From Paraburkholderia ferrariae NBRC 106233 (GTDB lineage: Bacteria > Pseudomonadota > Gammaproteobacteria > Burkholderiales > Burkholderiaceae): 64,000 bases of DNA. Under the pieces are notes generated by a model that made no database searches, was not told where the DNA came from, and worked only from the letters and a program-made list of their open reading frames with translations. The position numbers and the translations under genes are program-made. Location of the stretch: NCBI RefSeq assembly GCF_000685035.1, contig NZ_BAYB01000014.1:62001-126000 (forward strand), in the 5' to 3' direction. The number at the start of each line of letters is the position of its first letter. The stretch's first letter is position 1. This document shows positions 16,374 through 25,034 of the stretch, piece by piece.

Positions 16374-17378
16374 TTACTCGCCCGGCCCGCGCCGGTTCAC
16401 GGCACGATAGCCCGATGGCGATATCGACAGCCGGCGCCGGAAGATGCGCGCGAGCCGCTCGCCGCGCGGCACGCCGCAGCGTTGCGCGATCTCGCTGATC
16501 GGCAGGTTGGTCTGCGCGAGCAGCAGGCAGCTCGCGTCGAGCCGCGCGCGCAGCAGGTACTCGGAGGGCGTGAGGCCCGTATGCATCTTGAAGTGGCGCA
16601 GGAAGTTTCGCATGCTCATCTGCGCGACCCGTGCCGCATCCGCTACCGAGACCGGCTGGTGGTAGTTCTCGCGCAGCCAGTGCGCGGCGAGGCCGATCTT
16701 GCCATTGGCGCTGTCCGCCTCGCCGTCGTCGAGCATCGGGCCGAGGCGTCGCCACGCGCCCGGCATCGAGCCTTCGGAGACGCGCTGGGCCAGCGCGTCT
16801 CCGTGATTGCGCTTGACGACCTTGAGCGCCGCGACGAGCGCCTCGGGCGGCGCGACCACGGAAGCGCTCGCGTGACGCGCTTCGAGCGCACGGCGCAGAC
16901 GCTGCGCCGAGGCGGCGGTGTTCAGGCCCATGCGCAGGAACGACACGTCCGCGGCGACGAGCAGCGCGCGCCCTTCGCCCAGCGCGCGGATCACCCGCAC
17001 CTTCGGTGCGAGCGTCTGCAGGCGCGCGATGAGCCGCGCGTTGTCGCGGGCGTCGCTGGCGCCGGGGCCGCCGGCGATGAAAAGGGTATCGAAGCCGCTG
17101 CGCAACGGCCCGTAAAGGCTTTCTGTCCAGATGCGCAGCGCGCAGCTGCTGCTCACGCTGCCGCCCGCTTCGGAAAGCATCGCGACCGAGTAGGGGGGCG
17201 GTGCGCCAATGCTGGCGTCGTTGGCGAGACGAAACACGTCGGCAAGCAGGCTCACATCCCCGATCGGGAAGCCGTCGAAAACCAGAATGCCGATGCGCTT
17301 GGCCACGGGTCCGAACTTGAAGTGAACGCCGCGCGGCAGGAAGGCAGCTTGCCGGCAGACCACCCTATCGATGTGCAT
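16374..17378 (-). CDS. DJ-1/PfpI-AraC fused transcriptional regulator (paralogue 1)
   Basis: GlxA-family architecture: an N-terminal DJ-1/PfpI-like domain (about residues 25-190, starting KRIGILVFDGF) and a C-terminal AraC double helix-turn-helix (about 230-330, with VSVADAARVAQMSMRNFLRHFKMHTGLTPSEYL). The nucleophile-elbow Cys of DJ-1 enzymes is absent; the equivalent stretch reads ALGEGRALLVAA, so the domain probably binds a ligand or only dimerises. The start is the ATG at 17378, preceded by GAGGAA. It is clearly paralogous to the regulator at 20880. It lies next to gmm at one edge of the exopolysaccharide locus and may control it. Target and inducer are unknown. Confidence 0.85.
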   Translation of the reverse strand: MHIDRVVCRQAAFLPRGVHFKFGPVAKRIGILVFDGFPIGDVSLLADVFRLANDASIGAPPPYSVAMLSEAGGSVSSSCALRIWTESLYGPLRSGFDTLFIAGGPGASDARDNARLIARLQTLAPKVRVIRALGEGRALLVAADVSFLRMGLNTAASAQRLRRALEARHASASVVAPPEALVAALKVVKRNHGDALAQRVSEGSMPGAWRRLGPMLDDGEADSANGKIGLAAHWLRENYHQPVSVADAARVAQMSMRNFLRHFKMHTGLTPSEYLLRARLDASCLLLAQTNLPISEIAQRCGVPRGERLARIFRRRLSISPSGYRAVNRRGPGE

Positions 17379-17569
17379 GGCCGGTTCCTCGCGCAGGAAT
17401 GGATTTGCAGGAGTCCGTGACGTTCGCCATGAGGTCCAGGGCATACGCACGTATCTCGCCTGTGCGCTTCATCATAGGCCGCACGTTGCGAGCGGCAGGC
17501 GGCTCAGTCGGAAAATGCCGAGAAGTTGGCAGATTGGCTCGATATGCGCGCTGCCGAACGGTCATCGCG

Positions 17570-18022
17570 CTAGCGGAAGTAGTTCTTCGCGTTCTCATGC
17601 ACGTCGTCGCGCGCGAGCAGCTCTTCCGGTGCGAGCCATGCATATTGGGAATGCTGGTCGAAGCGGCCCACCGGCACGGTGCTGTCCAGCGTCAAGGCGT
17701 AGGCCAGCACGACATAGTGCGTGCCGATGCCGTTCTCGGCGGCGAAGTTGTCGGGATACAGGTGCTCGTACACGCCGCAAAAGCGCGCCGCCGTCCGCTG
17801 CACGGCGGCGATGCCGAGCTCGGTTTCGACGATGCGGGTGAACGCGCTGTCCAGACGCTCGTCCTTGAGAATGCGCCCGCCCGGCACGAACCAGCTGCCG
17901 CGCGCGGGCCGGTTGCGCCGCCGGCCGACCAGCACGCGGCCATCGGCGTCCTCGACGATCAGGTCGATCGCGACGAGTGGCGCGAGCCGCACGACGTCGA
18001 GAAATTCCGTGGGCGACAGCAT
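17570..18022 (-). CDS. gmm: GDP-mannose mannosyl hydrolase (Nudix family)
   Basis: Hydrolyses GDP-mannose (and GDP-glucose) to GDP and sugar. The modified Nudix box GGRILKDERLDSAFTRIVETELG has the spacing of E. coli Gmm (WcaH), with GRR and GSWFVPGGRI before it. 150 aa from the ATG at 18022, close to the family length; the longer frame upstream to 18196 is Arg-rich and not family-like. In the E. coli colanic acid cluster the orthologue lies between fcl and wcaI; here it lies about 4 kb before manC on the opposite strand. It could regulate the GDP-mannose/GDP-fucose pool. Confidence 0.85.
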   Translation of the reverse strand: MLSPTEFLDVVRLAPLVAIDLIVEDADGRVLVGRRRNRPARGSWFVPGGRILKDERLDSAFTRIVETELGIAAVQRTAARFCGVYEHLYPDNFAAENGIGTHYVVLAYALTLDSTVPVGRFDQHSQYAWLAPEELLARDDVHENAKNYFR

Positions 18023-18298
18023 GGGCGGGCCCGTTCGTGGCAGGGAGAAAAGGTGGCCCGCGGCGCGGACGCGAATCACACGACGCACGCGGTGTACGCG
18101 AAAAACGGCGCACGAAGCAGCTTGCGCGTTCATGTGCAGTCTAGGCCGTGCGATATTGCACCGCACTGTCCTGAGCCGCCTAAGTCTCGCTGTCATGGGC
18201 CAAGATGTGCGCTGCGATGGGGCATGGCGGCGGTGGGAGCCTATAGTGATGGGGCCTCGGGGCGACGCTGCGAGGGGACGGCGCGAGCCGAAGAGGTC

Positions 18299-20227
18299 TT
18301 ACGGCGCGACGTAGCCTGCCGGCGTGATGGCGTTGGCCTTGATGACGGCCGCGTTGCCCGAGACGACATAAACTGGCGATTCTGTCAGGTTGAGCGGCAG
18401 CGACCCGTCCTTGTAGGCCGTTTGGGTCTCGTTGCCCATCATGTCGAACACGCTGACCTCGCCCGAGCGGCCGCGAGCGTCCACGGGCAGCGTCCAGCTT
18501 GTGGCGCGCGTGGCGTCGAAGCCGGTCTTCGCGCTCCAGTGCGCGTTGTCGTGGCTCCATAGCGCGGTGATGACCTTGCCGTCGGGCCGCGCGAATGCAT
18601 ACGCGTAGACCCCTGGCGGCGTGCCGCGCAGCGGGCCGAGCGTAGCTGTCCCATCGATCAGGCGTGTCATGGCCGCGACCGCGAGCGCGGCCGGCTTCGG
18701 GCTGATGTTCGACGACCCATACGCCCCCTGCGGATGGTCGAGTTCGAAGAAGAGACCATAGCCCGGCGTGGTCTCCGGCATGTCCGCGCCATAGAAGACG
18801 AATGTGACGTTGGCACCCTCGCCGAGCAGGATCAGATGCGTGCGCGCCACGACCGCGCCCTGTGCGTAGAGCGTTTGCGCATCGGGATAGTGCGGACCGT
18901 AGGCGCTGCCGATGTCGTAGCTGATGCCGGTCTCCGTCACGAACAAGGGCGCGCCGGGTTTGAGCAGGTCGCGCATCGTCGCGCGCAGATCGCGCATGGC
19001 TTCGGGCAGCCCGGGCGTATTGCCCGGCGCATTGACGAGCCGCTCGGGAGGGTGCGAGGGGCTCGTGCCGAAGTCGTAATAGCCGTGAATGGTCACGCCG
19101 TCGAGATAGTGCGTAATGCCTAGTTGTGCGAAATGTTTGAGCCACTTCGTATTGTCGCCCACACCTGAATAGGTGAGTCCCATCACGACCGCGTTGGGAT
19201 CGGTGGCATGAATGCCCTCCCAGACCGATCGATAGAGATCGACGAAATGGGCGTCGGTATCGCGCCAGGGCAGGCCGCCGTCCGGATCGGGTTCCCACGT
19301 GACCTGGTAATAGTTGCGCGACTGGCGCGGAAAAATCTTCGCACGCACGCGTGCCGAGTCGGTACCCACGCGCGTCATATAGTCGTGCAATGCTGCTTCG
19401 GAGACGGGCGCGTAGCTGTGCGTGTCCTGGCCGTTCGGGCTCGCCCACGACGGAATGCCGTCCAGCAGGATCAGCCGCATGATGTCGCCGGGGCGAAACC
19501 CGCTTGCGAGTTCGGCGGTGGCGGGCTCGAACGTGTTCGGGCCTTTCGGCTCTTCGATGTACCAGTTGCGGTTGTCGTTGGCCCACGCGAGACCGAGATC
19601 GGTATAGAGCGGGCGGAAGCCGTCGCCGCCGCAGCAGTGCTGCCCGGGCGCGAGGTAGGCGGTGCCCTGGCCGCCGAAGCGGTGCAGATCCTGGCGTGCG
19701 AAAGCCGGCGGCGGCAGGGCGGGCGAAACATCGGGCAGCACGCCGAAGGTGGCAATGCCCACCGGGCGCGTGCCGCGCTGGGGCAGCGTTGCCGCCGGCT
19801 GCGAAGCGAGCGAGGCCGAGAACGCGAAATAGCCGGCCTGCGGTATCGTGCAGGTGAGCGACGTGACGTGCGCACCGGCTGTCACCGGGAAGCTGCCGCT
19901 CGCTTGCGGGCGGCTCCAGGTATCGGCGATCTGCCATTGCACCTTGTCGTCGGCATGGGTTCGCGTGACGACTTCGATGCGTACGCTGCGGCCATGCGGG
20001 AAGAGGCGCGTGCCGTCGCTGCCCGGCGTGTCGGCCGAAATGGGCGAGTCGCCGGCGCCTGCGCCGTCGCGGCTCGCCGCGTTATGGCAGACGGCGTCGT
20101 CGGCGGCGTGGCAAGGGGCCGAGGCAAGCAGCGACGCGAGCAGCACGCCGGCCGCGCGCGCAGCGAACGCGAGGCGAGCGCTGCCCCGGGGCTTCGATGC
20201 GGAAGCAACGGTGGCGGGCGGAATCAT
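18299..20227 (-). CDS. Secreted glycoside hydrolase, clan GH-A-like (PslG/GH39-like)
   Basis: 642 aa from the ATG at 20227. The N terminus has a signal peptide (hydrophobic LAFAARAAGVLLASLLASAPCHA, probable cleavage after CHA), so it is exported. A TIM-barrel region follows, with a likely acid/base Glu near residue 312 (TWEPDPDGG) and a likely nucleophile Glu near 432 (LFVTETGIS), the spacing expected of clan GH-A; a beta-rich C-terminal part follows. The layout recalls PslG and GH39/GH5 enzymes associated with exopolysaccharide systems. Placed beside manC and gmm, it probably cleaves the polymer made by this locus during export, release or remodelling. Family number and substrate are inference. 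Confidence 0.7.
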   Translation of the reverse strand: MIPPATVASASKPRGSARLAFAARAAGVLLASLLASAPCHAADDAVCHNAASRDGAGAGDSPISADTPGSDGTRLFPHGRSVRIEVVTRTHADDKVQWQIADTWSRPQASGSFPVTAGAHVTSLTCTIPQAGYFAFSASLASQPAATLPQRGTRPVGIATFGVLPDVSPALPPPAFARQDLHRFGGQGTAYLAPGQHCCGGDGFRPLYTDLGLAWANDNRNWYIEEPKGPNTFEPATAELASGFRPGDIMRLILLDGIPSWASPNGQDTHSYAPVSEAALHDYMTRVGTDSARVRAKIFPRQSRNYYQVTWEPDPDGGLPWRDTDAHFVDLYRSVWEGIHATDPNAVVMGLTYSGVGDNTKWLKHFAQLGITHYLDGVTIHGYYDFGTSPSHPPERLVNAPGNTPGLPEAMRDLRATMRDLLKPGAPLFVTETGISYDIGSAYGPHYPDAQTLYAQGAVVARTHLILLGEGANVTFVFYGADMPETTPGYGLFFELDHPQGAYGSSNISPKPAALAVAAMTRLIDGTATLGPLRGTPPGVYAYAFARPDGKVITALWSHDNAHWSAKTGFDATRATSWTLPVDARGRSGEVSVFDMMGNETQTAYKDGSLPLNLTESPVYVVSGNAAVIKANAITPAGYVAP

Positions 20228-20879
20228 CGGCGCGGTTACGGTTACGAGAGGATGAAAAGGCCAGACTAGTAGTTTTCGGCCTTCGCGTCGCGCCAGGGTC
20301 CAGTCTTTTCGCGCAATGCCAGGCAATGCCAGGCCTGCCGGGTGCGTGCGATTCCCCGCGACTCCCCGTGCGCGCGCATGCGGCCATTCTTATAAACGCA
20401 TGCATACCTTATTTGATTTTGTGCGATGCAAAATTCCTTTAGGAGATTTAATATCTGTATTGCGCGCACCGGAACGGCGCTTAAACCTGCTTTAACGTCT
20501 TTTGATCAGACGAATGGGGGCGCCGTTTTCTCCCTTCCCTATCATCCGTTTCTTCTTTCATCCTGAAAAAAATGCACTGATCGAAAGGCAGTCCGGAATT
20601 CATCGTATTAAAGCCGAAAATACTGATCGGGCCGTATCGACGGGCAGTTTTGTCTCATCAAAGTAATCGAATGATTTGCGGTTTTCAATCAATTGCTTTT
20701 TGGTGCAAACCGTAACGTGCGTGCTTCAAAATGGTCCGCGACCGGACTGAATGCGCCAATGTCTCGGCAGTTTCGGTCAGTCGTCGCTACGCCGGATTTT
20801 ATACGCATATGATGCACTGCACACGGAATGCTATTACCAGGACTTTTCACTTTGGACGGGGGACGTTTAGGGGAAAAGC
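20228..20879. other. Gene-free, relatively AT-rich divergent regulatory region
   Basis: No credible gene. The stretch separates the hydrolase (minus) from the second AraC-type regulator (plus) and probably holds promoters for both. It contains a 10-base direct repeat GCAATGCCAG (20313-20332), small dyads CGTCT-AGACG (20496-20512) and GTCCG-CGGAC (20734-20747), and poly-A/T tracts. I could not assign promoter elements with confidence. Confidence 0.6.
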
Positions 20880-21884
20880 ATGGCGTACGCAAGTCTGGAT
20901 TTGCCATCGTTCACTCACCCGCATCTCGTCACCGCGGGCATTAGTCGGGAGATTCGTCATATCGCAATTCTCTTGTTCGACGGTTGTTCGCTGCTTGGGG
21001 CAGGAATCGTGGCCGAAGTCTTTCATATGGCCAATGAACTTTCGTCGGACACAGATCGCCGTTTTCCCTATGACGTAAGCATTCTTTCCGCCGATGGCGG
21101 CAATGTCACATGCTCGTCATCGGTCAGGGTCTGGACGGACGGACTTGATGCGCGTCACTACGTCGGCTTCGACGCGCTGTTTGTAGCAGGTGGCAAGGGC
21201 GCTTTCGCGGCCGCCAACGACGAGCGCCTGATCGCGTGGCTTCGTCATGTGCATGCGAATACCGGCACGATCCGCCCGATCGGCGAAGGACGTTCGCTGC
21301 TGGAGGCCGCGAGTCTTTGCGGCCAGCGCGTGCCGCGCGAATTCGGCACTTACGGAATGGCCGGCATGCCCAACGGGCGCGAGGATGCCGTTGGCGACTC
21401 CGGCGACCGGCTCGAATCGATGAAAAGTGCGCTGACTCTCGTCAAGCGCGACCTGGGTGTCGATGTGGCGCGCGCGGTGACCGAACGGCTGATGCCCGAC
21501 TCGGGCGGCAACCTGATGCCGTTTCTGGGCGACGCGCTGGGCAGCGCACCGGCCGACAAGGTGCGGGCTGCCGCGCGCTGGCTGCAGGAAAACTGCCAGC
21601 GTGCCATTTCGATCGCGGACGCCGCGCAGGTCGCCGCGATGAGCGAGCGTAATTTTCTGCGCCGTTTCAAACTGGAGATGGGCATTACGCCTTCGGATTA
21701 CCTCCTGCACGCGCGCCTCGCGATTACGTGCAGTCTGCTGGCCGATTCGGAATTGCCAGTGGACAAGATCGCGCGCCGCACCGGCATGGGCAATGGCGAC
21801 CGCCTTGCCAAGATCTTCCGCAAGCGCATGATGATTTCACCCACCGAGTATCGCGAGCAAAGCCGGCGCGAAGCCGGCGCCTGA
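20880..21884 (+). CDS. DJ-1/PfpI-AraC fused transcriptional regulator (paralogue 2)
   Basis: 334 aa, same architecture as the regulator at 16374: DJ-1/PfpI-like domain (about residues 25-180, HIAILLFDGCSLLGAG) and a C-terminal AraC domain (about 225-325, ISIADAAQVAAMSERNFLRRFKLEMGITPSDYL and IARRTGMGNGDRLAKIFRKRMMISPTEYR). The elbow region reads RPIGEGRSLLEAA, again without the catalytic Cys. An AGGGGA precedes the ATG at 20880. It is 75 bases upstream of manC on the same strand and after a long gene-free region, so it is the best candidate for a local activator of the exopolysaccharide genes. Confidence 0.88.
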   Translation: MAYASLDLPSFTHPHLVTAGISREIRHIAILLFDGCSLLGAGIVAEVFHMANELSSDTDRRFPYDVSILSADGGNVTCSSSVRVWTDGLDARHYVGFDALFVAGGKGAFAAANDERLIAWLRHVHANTGTIRPIGEGRSLLEAASLCGQRVPREFGTYGMAGMPNGREDAVGDSGDRLESMKSALTLVKRDLGVDVARAVTERLMPDSGGNLMPFLGDALGSAPADKVRAAARWLQENCQRAISIADAAQVAAMSERNFLRRFKLEMGITPSDYLLHARLAITCSLLADSELPVDKIARRTGMGNGDRLAKIFRKRMMISPTEYREQSRREAGA

Positions 21885-21959
21885 GGGCGCCGCTTCGCAG
21901 GACCTGGGGGTCGTGTATCGAAAGACAGGCGATCTGTCGCGATATGAAGGAGTGCTAAC

Positions 21960-23486
21960 ATGATTGAAAAATCTGCGTTACCGCCACAAGATCCGCTCCC
22001 GCGTGCGGCGGAACAGGAAGGGGCCAAGGCGTCGGCCTGCACGCGTATCGTGCCGGTCGTGCTGGCGGGCGGGTCCGGTACGCGGCTGTGGCCGATGTCC
22101 CGCGAGCATTTCCCCAAACAGCTAATTGGCGTGGTGGGTTCCGACACGCTGCTGCAGGCCACGGTCCGGCGGCTCGACGGGTTTGCCCCCGAGTGGCAGG
22201 TAGCGGGTGCGCCTGTCGTCGTATGCGGAGAGGAGCACCGCTTCGTCATTGCCGAGCAGTTGCGTGCGAGCGGCGTGGAAGCCCGGCTCGTGGTCGAGCC
22301 GGCGCGGCGCGATACGGCGCCGGCCCTCACGCTTGCCGCGGCGCATGCCTGCGCCAACGGCGACGATGCGATCCTCGTCGTGATGCCTTCCGACCACGCC
22401 ATTGCGGATATCGACGCCTTGCAGCGTGCGCTCGAATGCGCGGCCCGCCACGCGCAGCGCGGTGCGATCGTCACGCTGGGCGTGCCGCCGCGCTCGCCCG
22501 AGACGGGCTTCGGCTACATCCGTGTCGGCGAGCCGCTTGGCGACGGTGCGCATCGCATCGGCGGATTCGTCGAAAAGCCCGCCCTCGAACTTGCCACCCA
22601 ATATATCGCGCAGGGCGGCTACTGGTGGAACAGCGGCATCTTCGTGATGCGCGCGAGCGTGTGGCTCGACGCGCTGCGCACGTTGCAGCCCGACATGCAC
22701 GCGGCCTGCCTTGCTGCGTTCGTGGACGGCGAGCAGGACGGCGCCGTGTTCCGGCCAGCCGCGGCGGCATTCAAGGGTTCGCCCGCGGACTCGATCGACT
22801 ACGCGGTGATGGAGCGGCTCTCGGGCAGCAGCGGCTGGACGTCCGAAGGCGTGGTCGTCGCGCTCGATGCAGGATGGTCCGACCTCGGTTCGTGGGACGC
22901 CGTCTGGGCCGCGATGGAAAAAGACGAAGCCGGCAACGTGGGGCGCGGGCGCGTGCTGTTCGAAGGCGCCGTGGCCTGCTATGCGCACTCGGACGGTCGC
23001 CTCGTGGCGTGCGTGGGCACCTCGAATCTGGTGGTCGTCGAAACCGCCGACGCGGTACTCGTGGCGGATCGCTCGAAAGTGCAGGACGTGAAGGGGCTGG
23101 TGGCGCGCATCAAGGCACAGCATGCGCCCGAGGCCGAATCGCACCGCAAGGTGCAGCGTCCCTGGGGCTTCTACGATTCGATCGACCAGGGCGAGCGTTT
23201 TCAGGTCAAGCGCATTGTCGTGACGCCGGGCGCCCGGCTCTCGCTGCAACTGCATCACCATCGCGCCGAGCACTGGACGGTCGTGCGCGGCACCGCGCTC
23301 GTCACACGTGGTGAGGAATCCTTTCTGTTGACCGAGAACGAATCGACCTATATTCCGCTCGGTGTGCGCCACAGGCTGGAAAATCCGGGCAAGGTTCCGC
23401 TCGAGATCATCGAGGTGCAATCGGGGGCGTACCTGGGCGAGGACGATATCGTTCGTTTCGACGACACGTACGGCCGCTGCAACTGA
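21960..23486 (+). CDS. manC: Mannose-1-phosphate guanylyltransferase / mannose-6-phosphate isomerase
   Basis: Bifunctional enzyme supplying GDP-mannose. The N-terminal nucleotidyltransferase domain starts VPVVLAGGSGTRLWPMSRE (about residues 31-50) and includes FVEKP. The C-terminal cupin carries the type II isomerase metal motif QLHHHRAEHW. Length 508 aa includes a slightly long hydrophilic N terminus. AAGGAG precedes the ATG. It is the first biosynthetic gene of the plus-strand run manC-wcaJ-wzc-gmd-fcl-wcaI. The name bceA or cpsB is used for similar proteins in other systems. Confidence 0.93.
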   Translation: MIEKSALPPQDPLPRAAEQEGAKASACTRIVPVVLAGGSGTRLWPMSREHFPKQLIGVVGSDTLLQATVRRLDGFAPEWQVAGAPVVVCGEEHRFVIAEQLRASGVEARLVVEPARRDTAPALTLAAAHACANGDDAILVVMPSDHAIADIDALQRALECAARHAQRGAIVTLGVPPRSPETGFGYIRVGEPLGDGAHRIGGFVEKPALELATQYIAQGGYWWNSGIFVMRASVWLDALRTLQPDMHAACLAAFVDGEQDGAVFRPAAAAFKGSPADSIDYAVMERLSGSSGWTSEGVVVALDAGWSDLGSWDAVWAAMEKDEAGNVGRGRVLFEGAVACYAHSDGRLVACVGTSNLVVVETADAVLVADRSKVQDVKGLVARIKAQHAPEAESHRKVQRPWGFYDSIDQGERFQVKRIVVTPGARLSLQLHHHRAEHWTVVRGTALVTRGEESFLLTENESTYIPLGVRHRLENPGKVPLEIIEVQSGAYLGEDDIVRFDDTYGRCN

Positions 23487-23530
23487 GCAGCCGAAAAGAA
23501 CGGCCTGAAGCGGGCGGCAGGGTGACAGTC

Positions 23531-24919
23531 ATGCGCGAACTACAAAATCTGATAGCGAGGGTGCTGGACGTGTCCGCCGTAATGCTCGGCGCGAGCGTCG
23601 CGTCGGAGATCCGCTTCGACGACATCGCACCGCACGGGATCGACGAGGCGTTCGTCCTGCTCGCCGCCGCGTTTGCGCTCGTCATTTTTCCGGCGTTCGA
23701 GCTCTATCAGTCGTGGCGCGGCCGCTCCAAGGTGCTGCTGGCAAGCCAGGTATCGCTCGCATGGCTCGTGGTGCAGGGCTGCGCGCTGATCGCCATGTAC
23801 TCGACCATGCATCACGTGGATCTGGTTTCCCGCCTCTGGTTCGCCTACTGGACCGCCATTGCCGGCGGCCTCCTCATCGCCTGGCGCATCGGCGCGCACG
23901 GCGTGCTCGCACACGTACGGCGCGCCGGTCACAACCTGCATCAGGTCGCCATTGCCGGCTCGTCCACGCAGTGCGACGAAATCGTGCGCCGCATCGACGC
24001 GGACCCGGGCGCGGGCTTTCGTGCGAGCGTGCTCTACAGCACGAAGCCGGACATGTTGCCGGCCAGCGCCGCCCGCACCGCGACCCGCGAAACCATCGAA
24101 GGCTTTGCGCAATACATCCGCGACTACGACGTGCACGAACTCTGGCTGGCCTTGTCGCTCGCCGACGAACGCACGGTGGCGCGGCTCGTGACCGAATTCC
24201 GCAACGACCTCGTGAACATCCGTTTCATTCCCGACGTGCGCTCGCTCGCGCTCTTCGACACCAGCAGCGTGATCGAATTGTTAGGTGTGCCGGCGATCAA
24301 TCTCGTCGCCTCGCCGTTGACGGCCAGCGCCCAGTTCAAGAAGGCGGTATTCGACCGTGTCTTCGCGAGCGCCGCGCTCGTGAGCCTCGTGCCGATCCTG
24401 TTCGCGATTTCGATTGCGGTGAAGCTGTCCTCGCCGGGGCCGGTGCTCTTCAAGCAGCGCCGCAAGGGCGCGGACGGCCGCGTGTTCACCATCTACAAGT
24501 TCCGCACGATGCGCCTGCATGCCGAAGCGCCGGGCAAAGTCAGCCAGGCCACGCGCGGCGATCCGCGCGTGACCCGCGTCGGCGCCTTTCTGCGCCGCAC
24601 GAGCCTCGACGAACTACCGCAGTTCTACAACGTGCTGCGCGGCGACATGTCGGTGGTCGGGCCGCGTCCGCACGCGCTCGAACACGACGATCTCTACCAG
24701 CGCGTGGTGACGGGCTACATCCACCGCTACCGCATCAAGCCCGGCATTACCGGCTGGGCGCAGATCAACGGCTTTCGCGGCGAGACCGACCGCCTCGAAA
24801 AGATGGAGTTGCGCGTCGCGCACGACCTGTATTACCTCGGCCACTGGTCGTTCTGGCTCGACATGCGCATCATCGCGGCCACCATCGCCCACGGTCTCGT
24901 CAGTCCCAACGCCTACTGA
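23531..24919 (+). CDS. wcaJ: Undecaprenyl-phosphate sugar phosphotransferase (WcaJ/PHPT family)
   Basis: Starts repeat-unit synthesis by moving a hexose-1-phosphate, probably glucose, onto undecaprenyl phosphate. Four N-terminal hydrophobic segments (to about residue 120), a CoA-binding-like Rossmann domain, a fifth membrane segment (ASAALVSLVPILFAISIAV) and the C-terminal catalytic domain with FKQRRKGADGR, YKFRTMR, RRTSLDELPQFYNVLRGDMS and VGPRP are all present. I favour the ATG at 23531 (462 aa); a GTG at 23522 would add three residues. Follows manC with a 44-base gap. Confidence 0.92.
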   Translation: MRELQNLIARVLDVSAVMLGASVASEIRFDDIAPHGIDEAFVLLAAAFALVIFPAFELYQSWRGRSKVLLASQVSLAWLVVQGCALIAMYSTMHHVDLVSRLWFAYWTAIAGGLLIAWRIGAHGVLAHVRRAGHNLHQVAIAGSSTQCDEIVRRIDADPGAGFRASVLYSTKPDMLPASAARTATRETIEGFAQYIRDYDVHELWLALSLADERTVARLVTEFRNDLVNIRFIPDVRSLALFDTSSVIELLGVPAINLVASPLTASAQFKKAVFDRVFASAALVSLVPILFAISIAVKLSSPGPVLFKQRRKGADGRVFTIYKFRTMRLHAEAPGKVSQATRGDPRVTRVGAFLRRTSLDELPQFYNVLRGDMSVVGPRPHALEHDDLYQRVVTGYIHRYRIKPGITGWAQINGFRGETDRLEKMELRVAHDLYYLGHWSFWLDMRIIAATIAHGLVSPNAY

Positions 24920-25034
24920 GCGTGCGCACGGCATCGTCCGGGCGCGAAGCAGTGGACCCGCCGCTCGCGGGCGCGGGTTTAGGCCGCTACATGAGGCGAC
25001 ATGAGCCGCTTCACCAGCTTGAGGGAGAGCGAAG

